A DNA stretch of 64,000 nucleotides from Epiperipatus broadwayi. Lineage: Eukaryota; Onychophora; Udeonychophora; Euonychophora; Peripatidae. This document shows positions 50,134 through 62,718 of this stretch, piece after piece. Positions within the stretch are counted from its first letter, which is position 1; each line of letters opens with the position of its first letter. The notes under the pieces were generated by a model. The model saw only the letters and a list, made by a program, of their open reading frames with translations, was not told the DNA's origin and searched no databases. The stretch covers positions 124,001 to 188,000 of the forward strand of contig JAQFVV010012972.1 of the NCBI GenBank assembly GCA_028023455.1, written 5' to 3'. The translations under genes were made by a program, and so were the position numbers.

Positions 50134-53100
50134 TCATATTCCATTTACTTCTTGTAGTGACATATTGGTACAGCTATCCACATCATGCATTTGCATCATG
50201 ATACAGATACCCATATCTTGGCTTGGCATGTCATTATCACCTGTATAAACTATAAAATAAATTTAATTAGTTAATAAAAATCATAAAATGAATAAATAAA
50301 ACATTTTTGTAAATATATCACTTCTGCTTGTTTGAATACAAATATATTCATATATTTAAATGTTCTATTTTCTAGGATTACATGAGTTCCATAGTAACAA
50401 ACTATTAGATAATTATTTGGATATGATTTTTTCAATGCAATAAACTACTTTTAGTATGAAAATTTACAATAATAGTATTTTAAATTCCCTGAAGGTGAAA
50501 CTTTTCCAAAAGCTTCTAGTACTTATAAATTGAACTGAAAATTATAAATATTAATAAAATCATTTTACTATTTATCAATCAATGAACTTTATAAAAGTAA
50601 ACACAAACTTAAATTTATCTGACTGAAATCACTCATTTATAAAATTTAAAATTTCTTACATGCAAAATGATATTGGCTCAATGTCATTTTAGTCAAATCG
50701 GTAACAATTTCATCCAATGTTTTCTCTGAGCTTGTGTATGTAAACTGCATTATCTAAAGGGTCAGGAGCTGAAATAAAAAGTTAAATGTCATCAAAATAG
50801 ATTACATTAGAATTTAAATAAAAAAACTGAAATACATTGATAAAATGCATACTTGGAACAAAATTTTAGAATTACAGAAATGCACAGAGGTTAAACTCTC
50901 CATACAGTAGTAACACTCAATGCAAACCACAGTAATCAATGGATGCACTGAGTGACACTACTGTACAGAAAGTTTAGCCTATGTGTAAACAGCTTGTGTA
51001 AGCATAAAAAATGGTGATAGTGTGATGTTTAGTGGTTTAATTATAGAAATAATAAGCGTTTTTCACATCTTGAAACTAATATTAGAACAAGTCATTTACT
51101 ACATGAACGTACTTGAGTTCTTTTATTTTTTCATTTCAATTGTTTACAGCATATATATGAGTTTGATTCTTTGGCCTGATTCTTATGAGAGGTTTTGTGG
51201 ATGATTGACGTCACTCTAATTCCGTCATTTTTAATGCTACAATAGTCATTATAGACTCATTGGCTAGGTTTTTAAAAGTTCTGTAAGATGCTGACCTCTC
51301 TTGAATTATTTTACAAGTAAAAAATCAATAAAACTGCCAGTAAAGCTTAACAAAGAAGGAATCTTGATGGTGATTGGCTCTTCACTTTCAAATACATTTT
51401 GATTGGCTGTCAAGGACAAAGAAACCACCTAATCAAAGAAAAACACTAAGATTTTCATTTCGAATATGATAAACAAATGTCTTAGACCATTATAAAAGTA
51501 TTTTTTGACAAATTATGAATTATTTTGGTAAAATAATGCTAAAAATAAAATTATTTAAAAAAACATTTAATAATTTAATAAAAATATTTAAGATTTTAGC
51601 AAAAGAAATATTTACTTTTCTGTAACGTAAAACTGAAAAATAAATTTACATCAGCAACTCTTTTTAATTTGTTACTAAGTTTAGCTTTTAATTTGCAGCT
51701 ATCAAATATTTCTACAATAAACAAATAGAAATTTATTTTTGAAAAAACTTTTGTTCACATTCATAACCTGACAAATTATTAATATACTTTTTACAAATAA
51801 ATCTAAAGTGAATATGATATTAAAAGGTGAATATATTTTGACAATTGACTTTGTCTTCAGTTTGTGAATTGGCCATTTAAAATTTTGATTTTTAACTCAC
51901 TCAACCAATAATATAATTAGAAGTTAAAAGGTTAATATTATTAAACTATCTTATTTTCTACAAAAAATTCATATTTAGAACAAACATTCTATAGAAAACA
52001 AAATTTTATAATGAGTATGGATTTCTCAAAATATTAAAAAAATTTCATCTTGCAAAGTCAAAGATGTTACACAAACTATTATCTAAAATTCAGTACTAGA
52101 TTTTAGTATTTATCACACGTTTATTAATCATAATATATTCTTCTTTAAGCCTTACTTTAGTATGATATAAGTTTAATCATTAATAGATTTCTGTTAATTA
52201 ATAAACAAAATATACTTTGCATATTGTTTACATAATCTGCTTTGTACTATTGTATTTTAAAAAAAAAATGCAATACTTATTTTCTCTTAAAAAAAATACT
52301 ACTAAAGCATTTAAAATTATTATTACTTTAAAGAAAATATCTTTGTTTAGATACCTTATTTTAAAAAAATTTATATTTCATTTCCGAAATAAAATTCAAA
52401 ATATATTTTATGATTCTTTTCTTTCCCTAGGATACTTTTGATCTTCAATTTTAAGTTATAACATTCTGCTCCTTATAAGCAACTAAACTAATCTTATACA
52501 AAAAAAAAAAAACGATAGCATAACATAAGTTCTAAATTATTTATCATTTCTCTTAAACATATCTTACTAAATGATGCAGTTACATGAAATAAAGATAGCG
52601 AAAACAGATGCATAGGACTAAGGAAGAAAGCTAGAGTATTGTTCTTAACATATCTCAAAATCATGGTACAGTGCGAAGAGGTAGGACATTTATCTGCCTA
52701 ATATCCTCTAGTACAGGGATGATGTTAAAGCTATTTCTTCAGCTTTATTAGAACATCAAATATTTAAAGAATTATAAACACTGTCCAATAAAATATGTAT
52801 CAGTCATAGGGCTATGTTAACTATGCTGATAACCACATAAAGACTAAATATTATTCCCATTCCTTATCATATCCTATTTAAATATACATCATCTTGGTTT
52901 CCTGCTAACTATACTACTCCCAAGCCACTATCTCAACATTATTTCTCAAGATTTTTCTACATCTTACATCGATAAAATAACTATCTGCATTTACAAAAAC
53001 AATAAATAAAATTCATTAATAGTTAAACAATCTTACTATCCCATAAGAAAAGTCTGTCCACTTCATCATTCTATATGTCTAATCATATACAATCTACTTA

Positions 53101-56100
53101 GACAATATTTGAATATCCCATATCATAAAAATCTTAAAAGAATCACATAATTATTTATGTTGGATTATATTACTAATAAATAAAAAAATCGTCGTATGTA
53201 TATTTTCAGATCAACCCTATCTCATAATGTTTTTTAAAATGTTGTATAAAAATGCGTTACATATAATTAAAAAAACTTTTATACTTCATTCTTCCAATTT
53301 ATGGATGATCTAAAGAAAACAAAAAAAAATATACATTATAAATTATCAATAGTTATTATTACCACCAATAACCTTTATCTAGTCATCGTGTTCAGTAGGC
53401 TTCCTTTGTCCACTTCAGCATTGCAGATATAAAAAAAAAAAATCACACCCATACACTTTATATTAAAATATTTTTTATCTAAATTATTAGATTATTATAT
53501 TATAAAAATTTAATATTAATAAATTAATGTTTTTATATTTTTTCCTAATCTTATATAAAATTTTAGATTTAAACTAGGTTAACAAAATAAAAAGAATCAA
53601 AACTATAGTTACATATTTTCTTGACGATAGTTCTGATAAGTCCAAAATGCTTATTATTTTCTCTAGAGTTTTGAAAAATGTTCTCCAAGCACGTTAAAGT
53701 TTAAAATAAAATAATTATCAATCCATTTAGTAAAATTTAGAAAATAATCCTTGGTTTTAATTTAAGACGATAATGATTAAATAATCCGATGAAGCTTCTT
53801 AATCTTCTCTACCAATATTCTCTGCGTATCCGATGCATCAATCCATCTAATTTAATTTTAAAACACTCGATAAACTTTTCAGTACTATTTTTGTATTTCC
53901 ATGGATCCATTTTTTTTTCCATCTATGTGTTCACTTTTTTTATCTATGTTTCCTTCTGGGTCCATTTAAAACTTTCGTTTGGTATTTTATAAATCTCTTT
54001 TAAAATAAAAACTTCAAATACTTTTGAACAAATCTTTCCAAGTACATTTTAAATAATTCGAAGAATGGATATTTTAATATCAAAACGCTTCTATAACATA
54101 TTCTCCTGGGTTCTTTATTCAACTCTGCACTCGGAAATATTTTTTAAAAAAAATGTTACCTTTAGAAAGGATATAACATTTTATTCCTTTGAATATCATA
54201 CTATATAAATAATTCATGCAATATATAATTATCTTATTACCATTTAAAAATAAATCTTGAATAAACTCCTGCATAATAATGCGTCTCCAATTTTTTCGTT
54301 AGACTCCGTATAATGTCCGAGCTGTGGTTTTTATGTACCAGAACAGTTCTTCGGTTAAATATTAATAAAACTGTATCAATAAATATTTCAAATATTTTTT
54401 CAGCATTACAATTTCTATCCATTTTATTTTGTAGTATATCCATTTTTTATTGTGTAGTCTAGGTTAAACTTTTAGATAAAATACGACTGATAAATAACTT
54501 TTAAAAACTAGAAAATCATATTAAACGAAATTATTAAAATATTTTTAGTTTATACTCTCTTTTGCAAAAAAATATATTTTTAAAATTATCAATTAGTTTT
54601 TTGCAGATAAAGTTATAAGAAAGTAATAAAAAAATTGACTAAAATAAAAGATTTAAAAAATACTATCTTTTGATAGTTATAATTTACCTCTCTCCGGTTT
54701 CAATATATTATTAATATCCCGCTCTAACTTAGTTACAACAATATTTATCGTCTGTAAGGATACCTATTTTTTATTGGTCAATACTTACCCCAACTTGAAA
54801 ACAAATTTACATATTTTCAATTTATAGCAGACTTATATTTGAAAATAAAAATGATGACGTAATAAACCCAAAATATTATTTAAAATATTACTTTTAAATA
54901 AATTATTATTTTATTAAAACTATTTAAACATTTAAAATAACTTTTAAAATAACCTTAAATAACCTATTTCATTTATCTATTTAATTTATCTATTTTTATT
55001 TAAATAAAATATTTAATTTTTATTATATCTGTATTCGTCTTTATTACATTACTTAAACATTACATATGATAGTTAACTTAATGTTTAATACTATTTACTT
55101 TTATGATAGGCAATAATTCTGTCCAATTCTATAATATAACTTTTAAAATATTTTAAACTTTGTTATTAATTCAAACAAGCAGTGTGTGATAGTATACATT
55201 AAAGATCACGTGATTACTAACTTTGACAGACGATTTTCAATCTATTTCTCTGCCTAGACTAATAAAATTGATACACTTATTATATTATATAAAATAATTA
55301 TAAAAAATTTGGAAGAATAATTTAGAAAATATAGAATTAGATATAATTTTCACCATCACAAAGTTTATTTTAAAAATATACTATATTAATTTTGACTATT
55401 TTAATATGATTACAAATCTAAATATAGCATTTATTAAATCATACGTTTTAAAATATTAAAATCGGATTTTTAAATATACTTTTAATTATTTATAGCTGTG
55501 TTATTTAATATGGCCAGCTTTTACAACCATATGAAACAATATTTTAAGCTTTATATAACTATTTTTAAATGATTTTATATATTACATATTCTTTTTAGCT
55601 TCAAATTGTACTTTAAAGATATAATTAACTTAATATAATTAATGTATTAAAAAAACATATTCTAAATTTAAAATTTTTTAGTAATTGACTGTTATGAATT
55701 ATTACTGACCTATAGAAAAGGGCACAATATATATATATATTATTTAACTGAAAGACTAAGTATGTTCATTAATGATAGAATATCATTGTGTGGTTCCTGA
55801 TAATTGCAGTTAATATTAGGCTTAATAAATGTTTGTTTCAAATATCACTATATTCAGAACAAATTTGATAATTAGAATAAGAATAAAAAAGTACTGGGCT
55901 TGAATTATGGATCTGAAAAAAAATGCAACGATTTCATAAATCTAGATAAACAATATTTCCAATACCTATAAATATTAAACAGAGCTCAAAAAAAATATTT
56001 ATTTAGTTATGGATTAATATGTTTAATTAAAAGGAGAATAACAAATCAGAAATATTAGATTTCCTGAGTGTGAGAAAAGAAGAAATTTATTACTAATATT

Positions 56101-57838
56101 AAGAAACTACAATAGTAATTAAAAAGACAATTGGAAGAAAAATATGTTATGATGATTAAGTAAAAAAGTCATTGAAGATAAGTGTTGCAATGTTGTATCA
56201 TCATCGAGATTAGCTATAGTCTAATTATCTGAAGAAAAAAACATCCTAAGTTTAATTGGATTCAAAAAATAATTTCAAGTCTTATTCTAACTGATTAAAT
56301 CTTAATTCTAAAATGCCATTATAATACAATATCCCTAGAATGTGATATTCAGGCATATTTGAAATCATTGTAAATTAATTTTAGCGTAAAGGGGGTTAAA
56401 CTTGTAACTAAAACCTTATTAAAAAAAAATTATTTTTTTTTGCTACTTATGGGGATAGTTTGGGTTTTTCGTTGTTATAACTGAATGAAAAGTATTTCTT
56501 TTTCTAGCAATGTATTTTAACACAACTTTTCTTTGAAGATTCTAAAACAGAGATTTGTATTTATTCATCAAAAGTTCAATTCGAAATTAAGAAAAATGAA
56601 AGGAAAACTCAAAATTTAATAATGTTTTATTTATAAATACACATTGAAATAAACATTTTTTTTAATTATATAAAATGTTATATACTTTTGTAATCAAACT
56701 GCCAATAATGAGTGTAACTATTACAAATACGAGAAAGATTAATTTTATGTCGTTACTTTGGAAAAGGCAAAAGAATGCAATTACGGGGCTGTGATATCCC
56801 CTTGTCTTTTGTAACGCATTACTATATAAAATGTAATTTTAACAAAGGAGTTTTCTTTTTGAAGTACTTTAGTCTTGTCTGTGCCTCTGCTGAATTTTTA
56901 AAGAGTTTTTAAAATAAAAATTATAACGCAATTGTGAAATATCACAAATATTTTATTGTATTTTGATTCACAGACATTTTTGACGAGAAGACATATGCGA
57001 CAAAGCCACATAAAAATAGTTTATTAGTTATATTTATTTTAAAAAATCGTTTACAAAAAATTAATCCGTTTATCACTTGAAGTATTATCGATTATGTAAA
57101 GTTAACAAATCTTTCATCAATAATAATATTTCATTAATGATTGAATTAAAAATAAACACAATGATTATTTATTTATTTTTAGTAAAATTCATTTCTTAAG
57201 GGTATGTTTTTTAACTTGTTGTTACATTATATTTGAAAACATTTATTATTTTATCACGTGATTCAAAGACGCCTCTTTTAAAAACACATTCATAATTAAA
57301 TTGGAATCTGGCTGAAATATTTTTTTTGTTTTTATTATTTATTGTAATAATTAAATAGTGTTAAAATCAGAAAGTATCATTATATTTAGTTTCAAGTTTA
57401 AATTATTCACTCGTTTGAGATAATAATTGCAGCATCTAGAGTAATTTACTAAAATTTATTTTTTTACATGGCAGAGAGATAGTAATTTCAAGAAATGATA
57501 GATTTTACAATATTTGCAATTTTTTAAAAACATTTGTTTTCTGTAGTTAATTAAAATCAAAATTGTCTTAGTAATAGGCAAACAGACTTTTGTGGAACTA
57601 AGATTGCGCAATGTATTTTCAAATATCAGAGTTTACGTCATTGGTTATATTTTCTTTGAAATATTATTGAAATTTTACAGAGCGGTTAATTAAGAGTGAG
57701 TTGGTGTAAAAGAAATGCAGCTCTTCAGCTTCATTTACGTTTATATTTGAATGTATTATTAATACATATGCTATTTTGTTATCTCAATGTGTTTACCGAT
57801 GTTGCTGTGGAAAACGAGCCTGTCCGTGGGCCATAATT
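50134..57838 (-). CDS. Gene 2, 3' part of a spliced gene, unrecognised protein
   Basis: Four minus-strand exons: 57838-57797 (42 nt), 54751-54688 (64 nt), 50768-50660 (109 nt), 50240-50134 (coding part with stop TGA). Flanks are ctttcag/gtaaac, ttacag/gtaaat, atttcag/gtaaga and atacag. The peptide runs NYGPRTGSFSTATS, TINIVVTKLERDINNILKPE, then APDPLDNAVYIHKLRE. In exon 3 the frame meets TGA at 50705-50707. If one A of the AAAA run near 50719 is removed, the frame continues as TLDEIVTDLTKMTLSQYHFA and joins exon 4 in phase (CDNDMPSQDMGICIMMQMHD...). So either the protein ends early as HKLRENIG, or the run carries an insertion or assembly error. Upstream exons and the start are not identified. 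I do not recognise the family. The exon chain is well supported by phase; the C-terminus is uncertain. Confidence 0.65.
50660..50768 (-). CDS. Gene 2 exon with apparent one-base frameshift
   Basis: The strong acceptor ctttttatttcag sets the start at 50768, and the donor gtaaga sets the end at 50660. The split codon G|CT links it to the upstream exon. The first half reads PDPLDNAVYIHKLRE in one frame, the second half DEIVTDLTKMTLSQYHFA in another, with the switch at an A run. A weaker alternative acceptor (cctttag, exon from 50753) would open the second frame throughout but does not match the upstream phase. Confidence 0.6.
50883..50985. repeat. Intronic hairpin, 42-bp stem
   Basis: 50883-50924 and 50944-50985 are imperfect reverse complements, 34 of 42 positions matching, with a 19-nt loop. 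Several of the mismatches are G/A or C/T changes that still allow G-U pairs in one strand's RNA. It lies within gene 2's intron. It may be a miniature foldback element or a microRNA-like precursor. Confidence 0.6.
51163..51935. mobile_element. piggyBac-like MITE, old copy
   Basis: It shares with 20866-21593 the stretches ttttaaaagttctgtaagatg, ttattttacaagtaaaaaat, ttttcatttcgaatatgat and the right end agttaaaaggttaa. The left end (ttgattctttggcctg) has lost TTAA and its CpG sites, consistent with age. It lies in gene 2's intron. Confidence 0.6.
51936..54687. other. Gene 2 intron, remainder
   Basis: A+T-rich. The minus-strand open frame 54443-54237 (NRRTVLVHKNHSSDIIRS) is protein-like and ends at a gtaata donor, but its phase does not fit the neighbouring exons. 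I could not place it. Confidence 0.35.
54688..54751 (-). CDS. Gene 2 exon, TINIVVTKLERDINN
   Basis: A 64-nt exon open in only one frame, phase 0 in and phase 1 out, which fits both neighbours. It has more G+C than its surroundings, including CGG and CCGG. Confidence 0.65.
54752..57796. other. Gene 2 intron
   Basis: A+T-rich. A plus-strand acceptor-like gattcacag at 56972 is followed by a short open stretch (IFDEKTYATKPHKN), without a convincing donor. No repeats recognised. Confidence 0.35.
57797..57838 (-). CDS. Gene 2 exon, NYGPRTGSFSTATS
   Basis: A 42-nt exon, markedly more G+C-rich than its surroundings, preceded by cattttctttcag and followed by gtaaac. All three frames are open; the phase of the next exon selects this one. 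An alternative reading starting at its internal ATG (MAHGQARFPQQH) does not fit the next exon. Confidence 0.55.
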
Positions 57839-60136
57839 CTGAAAGAAAATGTTTAAATAAAATTAATCAAATTTCATAAATTTAATTAATGTGCTTTTTA
57901 AAAAATGTTAACTTTTTTTTTTAAAAAAAGTCTAATACTGCTTTGAATGGTTGTTTTCTTTTAAAATGATTTTAATAATTATTTATAATTTGTATTTTAT
58001 AGAAATTTCAAATTTATTAAATCTTGTTCTAAGAAAAATATATTAATGTTTGTATATAGTAAAATTGTAGTGAATGATAATATTCAATGTAATATATCTA
58101 ATTAAAAACAAATTATTCATTAAAACAATTAAAAACATTAGCCAACCCAAGAAAGACTTGTTCATTGTCAATGATAGGTAAAACATGTTGTCAAAGCAAT
58201 TCAGAATTTCACTCAACATTTGAAGTTGTTTTCAAAAATTCGGTTTTGTTTTAAATGTATTTGAATAAATTGTAACAATTTACCACTCTTCTAATATGAT
58301 TAAGGTCTGATAGATTATTCCTTGCTGGAACATTTGGTGAAATGAAATATTTCTTAAATAAAATTTATCGAAATATAATAGTTATCAAATATTGTCATCT
58401 TATTACACTAAGTGTATCATTGATAATTAGAGGGAGATTTTTGTGCTTTAATAAAATTTATCACACTAATTATTGTTTCTAATTACAATTATATATATAT
58501 TAACATACTTTTCTGACGACAAGATATGAGAAATTTTTAAATGCAAAAGCGTTAACTACTTATTGCAAGTACTTACTAGCATTAAATATCTTAAAAATAA
58601 AAAAATTATACAAAGTGTTATTAAACTTTAAAAAAAAAATACAATTTTAAAAATAAAAACACATTAATTGATCTTGAAAATTTAATAAGCTTTATTTAAA
58701 CATTTTCTTTAGCAATATATTAGTAAGATTTATGACACAGTGGGCATGCTTTCAACAATGATACCGAATATGTGAAGCTGCAGCTAATCCAATTAATCCA
58801 GAAAAAACATTATTATTAAATTTGTGCTTGAAAATATCCATAATATTACAATCATTCAATATTTTGTATAATTATTACGTAAATACTACTAATTAATAAT
58901 AATAATAATAAAAAAGGCGCTGGTAATTATGGCAGTGGGAGACGTCATATTTGGTGAATTTCATCAAATTCCTCCTCAGAAATTTGTTTGCACTTAAAGC
59001 TAACCCTTGCTATTGAAGTTTTATGCTCTGTCTTTATTTAGTCTGGTTTCTCATCAGACCGCGTACATTTTTATTGTTTTCATTTAGAATAAGCATTCAG
59101 AAGTCTGATGCCGATTGCTCAGACAAAATTGATTTTATAAATCTTATTAGACAAAATTAATTGAGTAAAGAAAACAAATATAATTTTAAAAAAATTGCAA
59201 ATATTGTAAATTACTTAAATATGTAACTACAATGCCACATAAAACAACAACAGACAAACAAAACACAGTAGTCAAATTACTAATCTCTGCCTTGTTAAAA
59301 ATTAAATTTTATTAATTAAATTACCCTAGAGGCGCAATTAGTATCTCAAACAAGTGGATGATTTAAACATTTTCAACATTAGTAAAAACTATTATTTAAA
59401 TTAATTTATTATTTAATCCAAATAAAATAGAAAACGTCAAAATCGAGATTATTAAACATTTTCAACATTAATAAAACCTTTTTAAATTAAAGTGTGTTTT
59501 TTAACTTGCTGTTACAAACGTTTGAAAGCATGCATTTTCTACGTATTATGCAATTCAATGCGTGTTTTTTCTTAAATTCAAATATCACCTCATAATTAAA
59601 TCGGGTTCTCTCTCAAATATTTTATTCTTTTGTTTTTATTATTTGTTGTAATGATTTGCTAAATATTGTTAAAATTAGAAAGTATTCTTATGATTCGTTT
59701 CAAGTTTAATCTCCACTTTGAAGTTTTCTATTTCATTTTGATTAATTAATTGAGTTTGAAGAATTTTAAGTACAATGAAGCGATTTTTATTTCTAATTCC
59801 ATACGTTTTATTTTATTTTATTGAATTTAATTATATCATTCCTATTTTTTCTTACATTTTCGTCATTCCTCTGAGTGTGTTCGTATGCAAATTTGCAAAA
59901 AAAATTAAAGCTCATTATTTTCCCTTTGCTACATATATAGGATTTTATCCCGACCTTATTCAACGTCATCGTTCGTAAAGCTGACATTTGATTGGTTAAA
60001 ACTAATACGGTTTTACTAAATGCTGCCTATGAAGATAAGAACGCAGTTATTTTCCAAGTTGTATTTAGTCTTTATTCGTAAGTACCTTTATTATTCTTCC
60101 CTTTTAGAAACACTCATTTAAAATGTTTTTCTGAAG
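57839..60136. other. Upstream region of gene 2
   Basis: Upstream exons of gene 2 should lie here or beyond. Less A+T-rich islands are at 58917-59110 (with a cgctggtaattatggcag block next to an AAT run) and 59945-60010 (CpG sites, CCAAT on the minus strand, tgacg motifs). Either could be promoter or first-exon sequence, but no in-phase exon was found. Confidence 0.35.
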
Positions 60137-60526
60137 GTTTATGATGATGGTGTTCTAGCTGTATTTTTATATTGGACTATTTCCATCATCTAATATGTGT
60201 GTTGAATGTCTTTAGAAAAGTTTAATTTTTAGTTAAATATTCCAAATGCATTCAACTGTTAGTAATATCACAGCAAACAAATGTTAATAATATCACAGCA
60301 AACAGGTTAGTATATGCACTAACTGTTAGTAATATCACAACAAACAGGTTAGTATACGAGAGGTATTTTTCTCCCCTCTTCTTCAGGTGTTGCTGGCCTG
60401 ACCAGTGACTGTACTAGCATGGGATTCGAACCTGGGTCCTTAGATTCTTGATTATTGAAATTTAAGGTAACGCTCTAACCAACTGTGCCATCCTGCCAAA
60501 GGCAACAGTATGTAGTAATTTCATAT
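60137..60526 (-). mobile_element. Penelope-type tRNA-like head and tail, left arm of foldback
   Basis: Minus-oriented: the tRNA-like segment has a perfect B box GGTTCGAATCC (60422-60432, complement) and gttggttagagcg. It is followed by the cctgaagaagaggggag motif and the tail ending tgatggtg at about 60155. It is nearly identical to 63541-63976. Confidence 0.8.
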
Positions 60527-62712
60527 TGTAACGAGCCCAGACGTTCGTTACATTGTTTTTTATTTTATTTATTAAACATGAAAGTAAATTAAAAAGTTCG
60601 CATTTAAAAATTTTCTTTAAGAATTAAAAATTGAAATTAAATATCATCTTAAACTCGTATATGTTAAATCGCACAGATAATGAAAAATTGTTAAAATAAA
60701 ACTTTATTAAAGAAAAAGTATTTTAAAACTAAATTTAAAAAGATTTGGAGATAAAATTATATCTTTAAATTTATCTTTAAATATATTTTTGATTTGGAAA
60801 ACAGGTTAATTAATCAGAAATGGAAATGATTGTTAATTAGTTAAATGTAACCCAGCCTTGGGCATTTAAATGTAAAAACATCGGTCAATAGGAAAACAAT
60901 AGAAACTGTTAGCAAATAAGAAGAAATCCCTATGGAATCGGACCGCAGTGAAAGGACCATCGCATCGGTGACGTAATGTAAATTCAATCCTTCACATTAA
61001 TATAAAAAGGACAAGTTTGGCAATTATTAGTTAGTTAATGATTATTACGATGTGACTATATGTATTAGTACGGAGTTGGAGGTGAAGGGATTGAAAGAGG
61101 CACTTTCAATTCCTTCAGCTGTTAAATAAAATGGAAAAATGAAACATCGCTTTTCTTATATTCAGAGGACCACAGGATAATCGGGAAATTTAATGCTGGA
61201 TTTCAAACAGCAAGCAACTGTTAAAGATGAACATTTCTAAAACCGTAAGAACTTTATAAAATATAACGAACAATATTAATTTGAAAACACTAAGAACTTT
61301 AAATTTTAAACTTTCCTAGTAATTTAATTGTTACAAATAGAATCCTATCTGACCAAACTAAATTCTTTATTAATAGTGTTATTTGATGTATTTTTTTTTT
61401 CTTATTTATGTAAAATCATTTCCATTTATTTATTTTTTGTTCTTTAAGTTTTTATCATGATTTTTTTGTTTTTCGTTAAATTAATTATATAAATGTTAAA
61501 CTTAAGTCAGGCTGAATGGCTGTATAGATTTGTAAAGTTATATTAGGGGAGGGTAATCTTAGGTTATTTGTGTCGTTGTTAAATTGGGTCAATGGATTGG
61601 ATATATTGATGTAGTTAGTAAATGTAGTCAGAGATTCGCTACTGGCAGAATCGCTGCATACGCCGCACTCTCCCGTTTTGCCTATGGAAGGAATTATAAG
61701 ATGCAGAGCGCAGTTCCTTTCTATGGAGTTTTTTTTTATTGCTCTTCTTGTCTGATAGATGTCATATTCCTATCTGATGAGAGTCAATGCCTTCTCTTAA
61801 TCTTTTAGGTGCTGTCGTATTCCGTATTACATTGAATACATCTATATATCAGATGAATTGATGCCAGTTTGACTGCGAATTTTAGCCTAAGGTTAAATAG
61901 GGATTGAATATTTTATTTTCAAATGCAAATCTATGTAGTCTATTCATACTCGACCCTAAACAAAAATGCATTAAATTTAAGTTGTTTATAGACGCTTGCA
62001 TGGATTGATTATCGGTTAAGTATGTTTTGGGTTTACATATTTGATCAAAATATATAGACATTCGATAAATAATGATACCTTACGGTGAGTATCTATAATG
62101 TATTTATTCAGATGTCTTTTAAGTTATTGGTGACAATGCAAGTATCTTATGCTGAATACTAGAGGGTTTCTTATATTTCCCTATGCAATTGTCAGTAATC
62201 AATAATTTTGTATTTTGATCGTTTATGTTTATTTTGAAATGTTTTTTGACCGTTGAAATCTATGTAACCGATCTATAGCAACATATTAAAACAAGCTTTT
62301 ATAATCCCATCTGTGCGAACTTAATTAAAATGTAAAATTAGAATATAATAGAAATTAAAATGTAAATTAAAATCTAAGGTAAAGTTAAAAATAATGTTAA
62401 GTGTTAAAATGTAAACTAATACTAAAATAATTTTAAATCTTATATATATATGTGATAAATAAATGTTTGTATGTTAATTACTGGCAGTGGCTTATTTTAT
62501 TCCTCTTATATATATATTCTTATATTTTTATATCTCTGCGTCTCCGCTGAGCTAGTGACATGGGCTAACGACCGAAAACAAAATATAAAAAAAAAAAATT
62601 TTTTTTTTTGGACTTACGTATCTGCCTACTTTATAAATTTTTCTAGGTTCAAATGCCTAGATGGCGCCCTGTAGTGCAGTTTATGTAAGTCTACATTCTC
62701 CGGATCGTTACA
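60527..62712 (+). mobile_element. ~2.2-kb TG..CA element, copy B
   Basis: It begins TGTAACGA (60527) and ends TCGTTACA (62712). The first 26 bp are themselves a palindrome, TGTAACGA at 60527-60534 and TCGTTACA at 60545-60552. It is flanked by ATAT on both sides (60523-60526 and 62713-62716), and the matching Penelope arm has a single ATAT (63522-63525), proving the insertion and its 4-bp duplication. There is no coding region; the open frame 61584-61808 is not conserved in copy A. A 4-bp duplication and TG..CA ends suit a solo LTR. Confidence 0.7.
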
Positions 62713-62718
62713 ATATAC

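Noticed and set aside
53380-53440. Minus-strand exon reading EVDKGSLLNTMTR
   Set aside because: No AG acceptor at the right place and no donor; it ends in a stop within 14 codons.
56973-57020. Plus-strand exon after gattcacag
   Set aside because: The acceptor is good, but two frames are open, the donor is poor and no partner exon was found.
59775-59978. 67-codon plus-strand frame
   Set aside because: The opposite strand is equally open here and composition is very A+T-rich; no supporting signal.
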